The notes: generated by a model from the sequence alone, not told the origin. Positions 25,979 to 35,450 are shown, numbered from the stretch's first letter. The stretch is DNA of 64,000 nucleotides from Thalassotalea ponticola (GCF_041379045.1 NZ_CP166871.1:124001-188000); one strand, 5' to 3'. Translations and numbers: made by a program.

Positions 25979-27114
25979 TTTGGTTATTTACGATTAGCTT
26001 AATCGTGATTGTTTACGGTTACTTTATTTATCCCGCGGTACTTTATTACATATCTCAACGCTACGGTAATGAACCGCAAAGTACCCAGCACTATCCCGAT
26101 GTAGCTGTTGTTATTGCCGCTTTTAATGAGCAGCAGAGTATCGCCGACAGAGTGAAAAACCTGCAGGCTTTGCAATATCCGGGAAAGTTAACGTTTTATA
26201 TTGGCTCTGATGGCAGTACTGATGATACCAACGCCATTTTAGCGTCTTTTACCGACCCGCGATTACGGGTGTTTGCATTCGCTGAAAATCGCGGAAAAAT
26301 AAGCGTGTTAAACGACCTTATCGATCAAGTCGAACAAGAGGTTGTGGTGTTTAGTGATGCCAATACTGAGTTTGCGATTGACGCGGTAACCGAGCTTGTC
26401 AGTGGCCTTGTTGACGGCGTCGGAGCCGTATGTGGCAAGTTGCATTTGTATAGTAAACAAGACAATGAAAACCAAGATGGATTGTATTGGCGCTATGAAA
26501 ACTTTCTCAAGTTTCACGAGTCGAGATTAGGCTCATTACTCGGCGCCAATGGAGCGATTTACGCGCTTAGAAAATCCCTGTATCAACCACTTGCCAAAGA
26601 CACCGTTGTCGATGATTTCACCATTGTCATGAATGTAAAGAAACAAGGCTATAAGGTCATTTATCGAGCCTTGGCTTCGGCAAGAGAAGAAGTGGCACCA
26701 ACACTGAACGATGAATTTGGTCGTCGAGTACGCATCGGCCTTGGCAATTACCGAGCCTTGCATCAATGTCGCTGGGCTTTGGCACCCAAGTACGGCATTT
26801 TAGCGTGGTGCTTTTGGTCACATAAAGTGGTGCGTTGGTTTATCCCCCATTTGCTAATACTACTCTTGTTGAGCAATCTATTTTTACTTGAGCATGGGGT
26901 TTTTAAGCTGTTTTTAACCGCTCAAATCGCCTTTTATCTGATTGCTTGGTTAGGCATGATAAAACTAAAACACAATAAAAAATTGTCTCGTATTCAAGCC
27001 ATTATCACTTTCTTTGTGTTAATGAATCTGGCCTTGTTAAAGGGGTTTTATCAATTTTGTTTCGTGAAAAAACAAGGCAGTTGGCAACGAACCGCTCGAG
27101 GAGATAGCAATTAG
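25975..27114 (+). CDS. Membrane glycosyltransferase, family 2
   Basis: Processive-type GT2 enzyme. One N-terminal membrane segment (3-24), a GT-A domain with VAVVIAAFNEQQSI, the DGSTDDT donor motif (about 80-86), the SDAN motif (about 126-129), VVDDFTI (about 215) and a RRVRIGLGNYRAL segment corresponding to the QxxRW region, then three C-terminal membrane helices (about 285-365). Such architecture fits transfer of a sugar to a lipid-linked acceptor at the inner membrane. Starts in an ATGA overlap with the acetyltransferase gene; the next gene starts directly after its stop. Confidence 0.88.
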   Translation: MIWLFTISLIVIVYGYFIYPAVLYYISQRYGNEPQSTQHYPDVAVVIAAFNEQQSIADRVKNLQALQYPGKLTFYIGSDGSTDDTNAILASFTDPRLRVFAFAENRGKISVLNDLIDQVEQEVVVFSDANTEFAIDAVTELVSGLVDGVGAVCGKLHLYSKQDNENQDGLYWRYENFLKFHESRLGSLLGANGAIYALRKSLYQPLAKDTVVDDFTIVMNVKKQGYKVIYRALASAREEVAPTLNDEFGRRVRIGLGNYRALHQCRWALAPKYGILAWCFWSHKVVRWFIPHLLILLLLSNLFLLEHGVFKLFLTAQIAFYLIAWLGMIKLKHNKKLSRIQAIITFFVLMNLALLKGFYQFCFVKKQGSWQRTARGDSN

Positions 27115-28290
27115 ATGTTTTGGATTATCGGTTTACTGCTCGTTGTAGCTGTCGCCTTGGTCGGCCTGATGCTGTATCGCAAAAATATTCACATCTGGCT
27201 TATCGCGTACTTGCGCGGATTGCAGAACAAGCCAACAGTTGATGGCACCAAGCACGTCCTGTTTTGCTTTGTTGATCACTTTGAACCGATGTGGCGCACC
27301 GATGATATCGATGTAGAACGGGCTCGAGTTGATCGTTGGTGTCGCGAATATCGACAAATGGCTAAACAGCATCGAGACAGCGATGGTTGTATGCCCAAGC
27401 ACACGTTTTTCTATCCGGCAGAGGAGTATCGCGATGAACACTTGCAAAAACTCTCGGCGCTGTGCGCTGAGGGGTATGGCGAAATTGAAGTTCACTTACA
27501 TCACGATAACGATACCGCGGATAACTTTTGCCAAACGATGAAAGCATTTGTTGAAACATTGCACTATCACCACGGTGCGTTGCCGTTTTGCCAGCAAAGC
27601 CAGCAAATAAAATACGCATTTATACATGGCAATTGGGCTCTGGATAATTCTCGATGTGATGGGCAGTGGTGCGGTTTAGACAATGAACTGAAGTTGTTGC
27701 AGCAAACCGGTTGTTACGTCGACATGACGTTACCATCAGCACCGAGTGAAACCCAAACGAAAAAAATTAATTCCATTTATTACGCTAGTAGCGTCACCGG
27801 ACGCTGTAAAAATCACAATGATGGTACTGATGTAGAAGTAAACGTTCCCGCGACGGGCGACTTAATGTTGATTCAGGGACCACTCGGTTTTAACTGGCAA
27901 ATGCCCGGGCGAAAATTTATCCCTAACATCGAAAATGGCGATGTCCGCAAGTCGCTTCCGCCGCTGCCTTCTCGCGTCGATCTGTGGGTCGATGCGCACA
28001 TACATGTCAAGGGGCGTCCAGAGTGGATTTTTGTCAAAGTCCATACCCATGGTACCCAGGAGCCGGACATGGATACGCTGTTGGGGAAAGCTAGAGATGA
28101 TATGCATCGTTATCTAGAGCAAACTTACAACGATGGTACTAACTATCAGCTGCACTACGTTAGCGCCCGAGAAATGTACAACATAGCTAAAGCTGCGGAA
28201 GCAGGAAAGCAAGGAAATCCCCATGACTATCGAGATTTCTTGCTGGCCAAACCGAGCTTCCGTCAACGTTCCAATCAGGAGGGAGCATGA
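27115..28290 (+). CDS. Divergent polysaccharide-deacetylase-like protein, membrane-anchored
   Basis: A 391-residue protein with an N-terminal membrane helix (2-21). I recognise only a distant deacetylase (NodB-like) pattern: LFCFVDHFEP (Asp 54, His 55) in the first strand, GEIEVHLHHDND (His 127, 129, 130) resembling the metal-binding histidine pair, and AFIHGNWALDN (about 168-178). It is rich in His and Trp and ends with a polar tail. A sugar N- or O-deacetylase is the best guess from motif and neighbours, because a clear deacetylase is encoded immediately downstream in ATGA overlap, but it may have another hydrolase or structural role. Confidence 0.6.
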   Translation: MFWIIGLLLVVAVALVGLMLYRKNIHIWLIAYLRGLQNKPTVDGTKHVLFCFVDHFEPMWRTDDIDVERARVDRWCREYRQMAKQHRDSDGCMPKHTFFYPAEEYRDEHLQKLSALCAEGYGEIEVHLHHDNDTADNFCQTMKAFVETLHYHHGALPFCQQSQQIKYAFIHGNWALDNSRCDGQWCGLDNELKLLQQTGCYVDMTLPSAPSETQTKKINSIYYASSVTGRCKNHNDGTDVEVNVPATGDLMLIQGPLGFNWQMPGRKFIPNIENGDVRKSLPPLPSRVDLWVDAHIHVKGRPEWIFVKVHTHGTQEPDMDTLLGKARDDMHRYLEQTYNDGTNYQLHYVSAREMYNIAKAAEAGKQGNPHDYRDFLLAKPSFRQRSNQEGA

Positions 28291-29279
28291 CGAATGTATT
28301 ACAACGCTTACAAACGCGCTTGATTCGCACGTTAAAATTAGAAGACGTGCTCTTTAAACGCCTGCCCAATGGGGTTTACGTATTTAACCTACATCGCATT
28401 GGCGATCGAAATGCGAGCCCGTTTGATCGCAATATATTTTCTTGTGGCATTGAACAGTTTGAAACGTTTTTACAGTTGCTCAAAGCCAATTTTACCGTCA
28501 TCGACCTTGCTGCTTTGCATGAAAAACTTGAACGAAAGCAGGTGATTAATAAACGCTTGGCGGTAATAACCTTTGATGATGGTTACAAAGATTGCGTTGA
28601 GTTTGCAGCGCCGTTGTTACAGCGCTATGGGCTACCAGCAGCGTTTTTTGTGACCACGGATTTTATCGCCAGTAAGCGCATCCCGTGGTGGGATGAGATG
28701 GCATTTTTACTGCGTCAATCCGTAGGTTCAAGCTATGACTGCATTTGCAACAACAAAACTATAAATTTGAATCAATCGGTTATTGAAAAACAAATCACAC
28801 AGGTACTGTATGCCTGTAAACGCGACAAAACACATACCATAGAGCAAATACTGAATAGTATGCGCACGCAATTTCCACAAGCAAGCAAAGCGCTTGGCAA
28901 TTATTCAGCAGAGCTTTTTATGAATTGGCAGGATATTAAGCAGCTTATCTCGATGGGCATGGAAATCGGTTCGCACGCAAAAACTCACAATATACTGGCG
29001 CGGATGACCGGCGAGCAACAATTGCAAGAGCTAACCCTGTCTAAGCAAATTCTAGAGCGACGGTTAAACCGATCTATTAGCTATTTAGCTTACCCAGTAG
29101 GACGCTATCACTGTTTCGACAAACAAACGCTAGAGAATGCGCGAAAAGCGGGCTATCAATTAGCCTTTAATAATGAAAAAGGTAAAAACCAAACTATCAC
29201 CGAGCCCTACAGTATCAATCGATACTGTTTTGATGAGGGTGATATTTCGACACTCAAACTAAATTGTATTGTATGGTAG
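28287..29279 (+). CDS. Polysaccharide deacetylase (NodB family, CE4)
   Basis: Metal-dependent deacetylase expected to remove acetyl groups from N-acetyl sugars. Motif 1 TFDDGYKD (95-102) and motif 2 GSHAKTHNIL (His-x3-His) are intact; LAYPVGRY is motif 3. No signal peptide is seen, so it may act on the cytoplasmic, lipid-linked repeat or on a sugar nucleotide. ATGA overlap with the previous gene and 7-nt overlap with the ATP-grasp gene place it in the same translational block. A free amine produced by deacetylation would be a plausible acceptor for the ligases encoded next; this last point is inference. Confidence 0.88.
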   Translation: MTNVLQRLQTRLIRTLKLEDVLFKRLPNGVYVFNLHRIGDRNASPFDRNIFSCGIEQFETFLQLLKANFTVIDLAALHEKLERKQVINKRLAVITFDDGYKDCVEFAAPLLQRYGLPAAFFVTTDFIASKRIPWWDEMAFLLRQSVGSSYDCICNNKTINLNQSVIEKQITQVLYACKRDKTHTIEQILNSMRTQFPQASKALGNYSAELFMNWQDIKQLISMGMEIGSHAKTHNILARMTGEQQLQELTLSKQILERRLNRSISYLAYPVGRYHCFDKQTLENARKAGYQLAFNNEKGKNQTITEPYSINRYCFDEGDISTLKLNCIVW

Positions 29280-30460
29280 AGCAAACGCTAACAACACGAG
29301 CCCTTATTTTGGCGGTCGGACCTAACGGCTTAGGTGCTTTGCGCAGTCTGCACAAAGCCGGTGTAAGCTGTGATGCTCTTGTTGCCGACAAAGAAGACGT
29401 CAGTGTCTACTCTAGGATCCCTCGCCGAGTTAAGTCATTTACTCAGGGCAACCAAGCAGAATTGTTAAAATTACTGCTCAGCTGGCCAGAGCAAGGGCTA
29501 GTTCTAATACCGACATCCGATTGGTATGTTAGTTTTATCGAGCAGTATCAACAGCAGTTATCAACAAAATTTCACTTTGTTTTATCGGGTAATAAACAAA
29601 GCCTTGAGTTTATTGATAAACGCGCTGAAATTAATCGTGTATCGAGCTTTGTCAATGTGCCTGTCTCCGTCACCGAGTTGCCCAATACCGCGCAATTATT
29701 ATTACAGCTGTGTCAGCTACCCATTATCATTAAACCGCGTAGTCATGCTCATAATGCGTTGAAAAAAAAGAATATCATTATTGATACTAAGGCACAGCTA
29801 CAACGTTTTTATCAGCTGTTTTATCCCCACCTCGACAGCGTTATCGCTCAACAGGTTATTAGCGGAGACGATGACCACCAATGGGTGTGTAACTGTGTTT
29901 TTAATGAGCAGCATCAACTGGTTAGTCACTTTACCTTTCAGCGTTTACAGTTATCACCCCCCCATTACGGAGTAACTTGCTATGCGGTGAGTAAAAGCAA
30001 CGACGCAGTGGTTGAACAGGTGCGATCTCTTGGCCTTGGCTGCCAACTCGTTGGTCCTGTAATGGTTGAATTCAAGCGCGACGCAGATGACGGTCTGTAC
30101 AAATACATTGAATTAAATCCTCGTCTGGGTATGTGTAACTACTTTGATACTCAGTGTGGGGTAAACAATGTTTTAGCCACCTATTTAATTGCATTAGGAC
30201 AGCGCGTGCCAACCACAAAACAACAGGATAATTGCTATTTTTTAGGGGTTTATGAAGATTTGTATTCGCGTTATCGCGATCAGCAATCAATAGCTGATGT
30301 GGTTAACCACTATCGTCAAATGCTGAGTAAAAAACGCTATTATTTCTATTTTTGTTGGCAAGATCCATGGCCTGCGGTAGTGCTTGGCTACGGTCAATTA
30401 AAGCGTTCAATAAGTGCGATAACACACCATGTCGCAAGGAGGTTCAGTGTTCGGTTTTAG
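29273..30460 (+). CDS. ATP-grasp ligase, D-aspartate-ligase-like
   Basis: ATP-dependent carboxylate-amine ligase family. The N-terminal preATP-grasp domain begins RALILAVGPNGLGALRSL; the ATP-binding region has PIIIKPRSHAH, and the Mg-binding end is VMVEFKRDADDG followed by YIELNPRLG (Glu and Asn). The VEFKRD/ELNPR pattern resembles D-aspartate ligases of the Aslfm type and related carboxylate-amine ligases. The start is ATG 29273; a TTG at 29264 lies further inside the upstream gene. The neighbour downstream is an asparagine-synthetase relative. Together they could attach an amino acid to a sugar amine and then form an amide; this is inference. Confidence 0.8.
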   Translation: MVEQTLTTRALILAVGPNGLGALRSLHKAGVSCDALVADKEDVSVYSRIPRRVKSFTQGNQAELLKLLLSWPEQGLVLIPTSDWYVSFIEQYQQQLSTKFHFVLSGNKQSLEFIDKRAEINRVSSFVNVPVSVTELPNTAQLLLQLCQLPIIIKPRSHAHNALKKKNIIIDTKAQLQRFYQLFYPHLDSVIAQQVISGDDDHQWVCNCVFNEQHQLVSHFTFQRLQLSPPHYGVTCYAVSKSNDAVVEQVRSLGLGCQLVGPVMVEFKRDADDGLYKYIELNPRLGMCNYFDTQCGVNNVLATYLIALGQRVPTTKQQDNCYFLGVYEDLYSRYRDQQSIADVVNHYRQMLSKKRYYFYFCWQDPWPAVVLGYGQLKRSISAITHHVARRFSVRF

Positions 30461-32189
30461 CGTGCAACTCGATCTCAGCCAACGTGAAGATAACTGGCCG
30501 CTCAGTGCAGGTGTTAGCGCACTAGATACCAGCTGTCGAGATTTGTATCTCGACAACGGCGACCGGCTGATAATGTGCGGTTACTTTTGGGGGCGAAGCC
30601 AACAACAACTCAACGACGATTTAATTGCGCGGGATTTTGAGCAACTAAGTCACCTCGATGGACACTTTTGCGCCGCGTTAATAAGTCGAGGCACGGTGTT
30701 TTTATTTAACGACCGCTATCGAGGTAAAACTGTGTATTGGCGACGCGATGCCGATACGCTGTGGATGAGCAGTCATTTACAAAATTTTGAGCCTGACTGG
30801 TTGCACTTTAGCAATATCGGATGGCAGCAGTGCGTTAATTTTCGCTTTGTTACCAATCAACATGGCTTTTTTAATAATATCAACCAGCTACCTATAAGAA
30901 GTGTGGCGATGATAACTGCTGCAAGTGACGAGGTTAACCATTATCAATGGTCTATAGCATCACTCAGTGCTACCTCGTTTGACGAGCAATGTCAGCGCAC
31001 CAAGCAAGCACTACTCGAGAGTTTACAAAAAGCGCGCAAGCATCACCAAAGCGTTGCGATATTACTCAGTGGTGGCGTTGACAGCTCGCTGTTGGCGGCA
31101 TTGGCAAAGCAGGTGTTTGACGACTGTCTCTTGGTTTCCGCTCGCTTTGACCGGTTTGACGGCGAGCTTGCTATGGCGAAGCAGTTTGCTAACTCACTGC
31201 AGTTGCCTCATCTTGTTGTCGATATTGAAGATACACAGATTTATCCATCGTTAACACGGCTTTTAGAGCACTATCGCAAGCCTCTGCGACACTATAGCTC
31301 GTTAGTGGTGGAGCGTTTGCTAAGCGCTATTCCTGCGTCGTACACGGGAGTTATTTACGGAGAAGCTGCCGACTCGATGATGGGCACTTTCGGTGTTAAA
31401 AAGACGTTGACGAAGCAGCGAATCAAGGCACTGACACCAGCTTGGTTAAGTCGATTTTTAAACCGTTTACCGTTGCCTTCAAACAACAAAGCAGATTACC
31501 TGAAACAAACCGCAAATAAGACAGTTGACCAGCTTTACTGCGAGGCGTTTGCCATTGACTACGGTGTGCATGGGCAACACTTTATCAGCCATCATTGTGC
31601 TAAAAATATTGCCGATAGAGGTCAGCTGGAGTGCCTCACCACGCCGGCGAGTCCCTCGCGCATAGCGTTAGTCGATTTTCTCATTGAACACGAAGTGGCA
31701 CAGCACTTTGAAGAAACAGAGATCATCGCTGAGTTATATCAAAAGCAAATCATCTCACCATTTATGGAGGCAAAAATATATGCCATTTCAAAGTCGCTGA
31801 GTGATACCCAATACTTTGGTAAGCAATGGCTAAAACCGGTACTGCGCACGCTCGCCAGCGACTATTACCCGAAAGCGTGGATCTATCAGCATAAAAAGGG
31901 CTTTCCAGTTCCGATGCAGGCGTGGTTAACGGGATCACTTGCAAGCGCGGTAGCTGCCGCGGAAGATGAAGTCAAGAGCATCGGGCTTAGTACCCAAGCA
32001 CTTACCCCACAGCGAGATTATGAAGTGTATTGGTTACTGATTAACTTACATGTATTGGCCGGTATGTCCAAGCAATCAGGCTATCTTGCCTCATTGTTCA
32101 CCCAGTGCAATGCGCAAACGCAAACTACCTCGTTTACAGCAACAGAGACAATAAGCACCCCCCAATCAAAGAGGCACGTCTTACGATGA
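30447..32189 (+). CDS. Asparagine-synthetase-family protein lacking the N-terminal catalytic cysteine
   Basis: Two-domain protein. N-terminal Ntn/GATase-like fold (about 1-170, LDGHFCAALISRG and NDRYRGKTVYW) without the Met-Cys-Gly opening needed for glutamine hydrolysis. C-terminal ATP-pyrophosphatase domain with LLSGGVDSS (PP-loop near 208-213) and GEAADSMMG. The start is decided by a perfect AAGGAGG at 30436-30442, 4 nt before GTG 30447; an in-frame ATG at 30429 lies upstream of this site, so initiation there would not use it. Exosortase-A loci often carry a related amidotransferase with the Cys; here F follows the start. It could use free ammonia or join an amine directly, as beta-lactam-synthetase relatives do. 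Confidence 0.82.
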   Translation: MFGFSVQLDLSQREDNWPLSAGVSALDTSCRDLYLDNGDRLIMCGYFWGRSQQQLNDDLIARDFEQLSHLDGHFCAALISRGTVFLFNDRYRGKTVYWRRDADTLWMSSHLQNFEPDWLHFSNIGWQQCVNFRFVTNQHGFFNNINQLPIRSVAMITAASDEVNHYQWSIASLSATSFDEQCQRTKQALLESLQKARKHHQSVAILLSGGVDSSLLAALAKQVFDDCLLVSARFDRFDGELAMAKQFANSLQLPHLVVDIEDTQIYPSLTRLLEHYRKPLRHYSSLVVERLLSAIPASYTGVIYGEAADSMMGTFGVKKTLTKQRIKALTPAWLSRFLNRLPLPSNNKADYLKQTANKTVDQLYCEAFAIDYGVHGQHFISHHCAKNIADRGQLECLTTPASPSRIALVDFLIEHEVAQHFEETEIIAELYQKQIISPFMEAKIYAISKSLSDTQYFGKQWLKPVLRTLASDYYPKAWIYQHKKGFPVPMQAWLTGSLASAVAAAEDEVKSIGLSTQALTPQRDYEVYWLLINLHVLAGMSKQSGYLASLFTQCNAQTQTTSFTATETISTPQSKRHVLR

Positions 32190-33133
32190 GTGTTAAATAC
32201 GCAATTAAAGCACAGTTGCGCCATGTCGCGAATAACAGTCTAGGTCGTTTGCACTATCGCCGGTCAGCAGGCAAAGGCAACATTATGTTGTTTTCCAACC
32301 GACGTGGTGGTTCAACCTGGCTTATTGAATTGTTGTCGGCGGAGCCCAATACCAAACGCAGTGTTGAAATATTTGATGTGACATTAAATCACAACCCGTA
32401 CAGGAGCCGATTACCGGACGATCAAAATGGTTTTTTTGTCGATCTATCTACGGCGGAACAAGAGCAACTTTTTGACTACTATCAAGCCATCGAGAGCGGA
32501 CAAATCGTCTACAACACGCAATGGAAATTTTGGCAGCAGCCGTATAATTTTGTTTATGATCGGCATATTTTTAAGTTGTTTTATGTAAAAAACTACATTG
32601 CTGAATTTGAGCGGCGATTTCCTGGGCACATTATTTTTCAAATGCGTCACCCTGTCGCCACGGCAATGTCTATTGAACGCCTCGGGTGGCCAAATTGCGC
32701 CAAACCTTATGTCAACAGCAAGCAAGTTGGGCAACTGCTAACCCCTGAACAACATCAAGTAGCCAATGCTGTGTTGGAGAAAGGTACGTCACTCGAACAA
32801 CACGTACTCGGTTGGTTTTTAGAAAATTGGATTCCAATAACGCTTGCCCCAACATCGTCTTGGCTTGTTTTACAGTATGAAACTATGGTGCGCGAGCCGT
32901 TACAAACCGCAAGTTTATTGAGTTCGCGCCTACAGTTAACGGGTAGCGAGCAGTTTCTCAATAACTACCGCAAACCGTCTTACAATGCGTTTGATTCTCA
33001 GCAAAAGATCGAACGATACGATGTTGAACAATTATGTGAGGGCTGGCGCGATAAATTAGATATCCACAAGCACGCATTAATTGCCGATATCTTTCAGGCA
33101 TTCAGCAATCCGTACTATTCATGGGATTTGTAG
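32186..33133 (+). CDS. Sulfotransferase-family protein
   Basis: Predicted PAPS-dependent sulfotransferase. The 5'-phosphosulfate loop is NRRGGSTWL (38-46) and the 3'-phosphate site is FQMRHPVATAMS (Arg 154, Ser 162). I use ATG 32186, which makes an ATGA overlap with the preceding stop; in-frame codons extend up to 32105 but run inside the upstream gene without family-like sequence. No signal or membrane segment is visible, so it would work in the cytoplasm. It suggests that the polymer or a precursor is sulfated, as in many marine polysaccharides, though some family members act on other substrates. Confidence 0.83.
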   Translation: MSVKYAIKAQLRHVANNSLGRLHYRRSAGKGNIMLFSNRRGGSTWLIELLSAEPNTKRSVEIFDVTLNHNPYRSRLPDDQNGFFVDLSTAEQEQLFDYYQAIESGQIVYNTQWKFWQQPYNFVYDRHIFKLFYVKNYIAEFERRFPGHIIFQMRHPVATAMSIERLGWPNCAKPYVNSKQVGQLLTPEQHQVANAVLEKGTSLEQHVLGWFLENWIPITLAPTSSWLVLQYETMVREPLQTASLLSSRLQLTGSEQFLNNYRKPSYNAFDSQQKIERYDVEQLCEGWRDKLDIHKHALIADIFQAFSNPYYSWDL

Positions 33134-33135
33134 CA

Positions 33136-34218
33136 ATGAACTTGTCGATTCGAATTATTGATAGCCTATCTCAATTACCCTCCTATCGACAGTCGTGGGA
33201 GGCAGTGAGGCAGACCGGTAATATTGGTTTTTGTTGCAGTTTTGACTGGATACACTGTTGGGTTAAACACTATCTATCGGCGAAAGACAAGCTAGCTATC
33301 GCTATGGTCTATGACGGTCAAACTCCGGTTGCAGTGATGCCGACCTATTTGCGCTCATATCAGCAATCAGCCGAGTTGTTCTTTATTGGTCAAGGGGAAG
33401 CAGAACACGAGGAAGTCGCCAGTGAGTTTCAGGACATCATCATCGCCCCAGGGTATCGCCAGAGAGTATTTGAACTTTTACATGACTTTATCACCCAAAT
33501 CGACAACTTAGCAGCGGTTGAGTTTCGGCAAGTTTTGGACTCCAGTACCTGTGTAGCGTTTATGTCGCACTATCAATCACTCGCTCAAACACGCACGGTA
33601 ACGCATCGTTCTCAGCGCTATTCGTTACAGGTTAATAATTTTGTCGACTCAATTCCTCATCCCAATACGCGTCGCAAACTGCTCAAGTCCTTAGCGGATT
33701 ATCAGCTCGAATGTCAATTACCTCAATCGCAGGCAGACGCGCAACGCATGTTAAATCAGTTGATCACCTTGCATCAAAAGGCATGGCAAGCAAAACAAAA
33801 ACGCGGTGCCTTTAGCAGTCAACGTTTTATCGACTTTCACCAGCAATACATCGCTGATAAATGGCAACAAGGCAAAGTTTTGTTGTTTGCTCTGTCTCAT
33901 CGCACAGACGTCGTTGGCGTTTTTTATGGCATTATCGACGACACGCTGCTCAGTTACTACCAAAGCGGCTTAGATCTTACTCAGGTTAACAATCTCGGTT
34001 ATGCAATGCATGCGCAGGCTATTCGCCTCGCTAAACAACGAGGGTTAACACGGTACGATTTGATGGCCGCATCAACCAACAGTTACAAGCGCCGTATAAC
34101 CAATACCACCGAGCCGATGCTGACAGTTCGATATCAATTTTCACGACGCCACTGGCGCGACTACTTAACTGAGGTAAAGAGCAAGCTTTGGGGCAAAATT
34201 AAGGAGCATGCGTTATGA
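33136..34218 (+). CDS. FemAB/GNAT-type protein (XrtA-associated type)
   Basis: A 360-residue protein with the two-lobed GNAT arrangement of the FemAB/CelD group: FDWIHCWVKHYL in the first lobe and LLFALSHRTDVVGVFYGIIDD with YYQSGLDLTQVNNLGYAMHAQAI in the second (acyl-donor half). Proteins of this type occur in exosortase-A loci and either acylate sugars or, as in FemABX, add amino acids from tRNA. I set the start at ATG 33136 just after the preceding stop; ATG 33121 would overlap it. Its place after ATP-grasp, Asn-synthetase-like and sulfotransferase genes links it to decoration of the polymer. Confidence 0.78.
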   Translation: MNLSIRIIDSLSQLPSYRQSWEAVRQTGNIGFCCSFDWIHCWVKHYLSAKDKLAIAMVYDGQTPVAVMPTYLRSYQQSAELFFIGQGEAEHEEVASEFQDIIIAPGYRQRVFELLHDFITQIDNLAAVEFRQVLDSSTCVAFMSHYQSLAQTRTVTHRSQRYSLQVNNFVDSIPHPNTRRKLLKSLADYQLECQLPQSQADAQRMLNQLITLHQKAWQAKQKRGAFSSQRFIDFHQQYIADKWQQGKVLLFALSHRTDVVGVFYGIIDDTLLSYYQSGLDLTQVNNLGYAMHAQAIRLAKQRGLTRYDLMAASTNSYKRRITNTTEPMLTVRYQFSRRHWRDYLTEVKSKLWGKIKEHAL

Positions 34219-35450
34219 CGTTTGTCATACTGTGTTTGTACTTTATTGTCGTTATTATTCGACCTCATGAGTGGTTCGAGGCGACGCGGCAATGGGAAGC
34301 TGCGCGTTACTTGATTTTGCTTTGCGCTATTGCGTATGCCCTGTTTGAAGAGAAAAAGTTTTGGCCTAAACAGCTGTCTATGCTGCTTGGTGTTGCACTG
34401 GCTATATTGTTGTCTATGGTATTTACCGGATGGCTAAGTGGTGGCATTAATCGCAGTGTAATGTTTGTATTTTCGTCGGTGATTCCGGTGTTACTGATCA
34501 GCAACATTGTCAAACAGCCATGGCAAGTCGAGTGGATAATGCGCATTATGGTGTTCGGCACATTGGTGATGGTCGCACACGGTTACGTACAGGTAACATC
34601 CCCTGACGGTGTGGGCTGGACGGGTCAAGCGCTGATCATGGAGCGGGCGACTTATATTGGCATTTATGGCGATCCCAATGACTTTGGTATGTATGTGCTT
34701 ATCACTATTCCGATGATGTTTTATTTACTCAGTGAGAGTAAGGGATTTATCGGCAAAAACTATTATCGGTTGGCAATACTGGCCAGTTTGTACGGCATTT
34801 ATATCTCGAATTCGCGCGGTACATTAGTGGGCGCACTGGCACTTCTTGGCTTTTATTTTTATCAAAAATTTGGCGTGTTAAAAACCGCAATTATGTCGAT
34901 TTTTACCTTGCCAATCGTACTCTTGGTCATGGGTAAATTTAGGGCTATAGATCTTGAGGAAAACTCGGCACAAGATCGGGTGTTGGCCTGGTATGACGGT
35001 ATCCACATGTTTTTTGCAAATACGATATTTGGAGTTGGCAAAGGGTGGTTTACCGATTTTCATTCTTTAACCGCTCACAACTCGTATATTTTAGTACTGG
35101 CGGAGTTGGGCATGTTTGGATTTGTGTTTTGGTTTGCCGCGATGAGTTATTCGATGATGCAGATGAGTGGTTTATTTGACGGTAAGGCCAACAAAATTCA
35201 AATCACCTTGTTTTATAGTTTGTTAGCGTTTGCGACGACGGGCTTTTTTCTATCTCGCAGTTTCTCAAATATTTTTTATCTATTGATTGGGTTAAGCGCC
35301 GCGATTTGGTGGCAAAAGATGCAAAAATCTAAAGCAAAGAACTTTGAGTTGGCGCAGGTACAGGTACAGCAAGCGGTAGCGTCAGTTGTTTTAGCGCCCT
35401 TTGCTGTGGTAGCTATCTACATGATTATAAAGATATTACTAATGGTATAA
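34215..35450 (+). CDS. O-antigen ligase / polymerase-like membrane protein (exosortase-A-associated)
   Basis: Polytopic membrane protein with about 10-12 helices and a periplasmic loop carrying GVGKGWFTDFHSLTAHNSYILVL in shorter conserved pieces (the TAHNSY motif is typical of O-antigen ligase/Wzy proteins). The opening IVVIIRPHEWFEA is typical of the putative O-glycosylation ligase found in exosortase-A clusters. It could polymerise repeat units or transfer the glycan to an acceptor, perhaps a PEP-CTERM protein. ATGA overlap with the FemAB-like gene upstream; the following gene starts 1 nt after the stop. Confidence 0.87.
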   Translation: MTFVILCLYFIVVIIRPHEWFEATRQWEAARYLILLCAIAYALFEEKKFWPKQLSMLLGVALAILLSMVFTGWLSGGINRSVMFVFSSVIPVLLISNIVKQPWQVEWIMRIMVFGTLVMVAHGYVQVTSPDGVGWTGQALIMERATYIGIYGDPNDFGMYVLITIPMMFYLLSESKGFIGKNYYRLAILASLYGIYISNSRGTLVGALALLGFYFYQKFGVLKTAIMSIFTLPIVLLVMGKFRAIDLEENSAQDRVLAWYDGIHMFFANTIFGVGKGWFTDFHSLTAHNSYILVLAELGMFGFVFWFAAMSYSMMQMSGLFDGKANKIQITLFYSLLAFATTGFFLSRSFSNIFYLLIGLSAAIWWQKMQKSKAKNFELAQVQVQQAVASVVLAPFAVVAIYMIIKILLMV

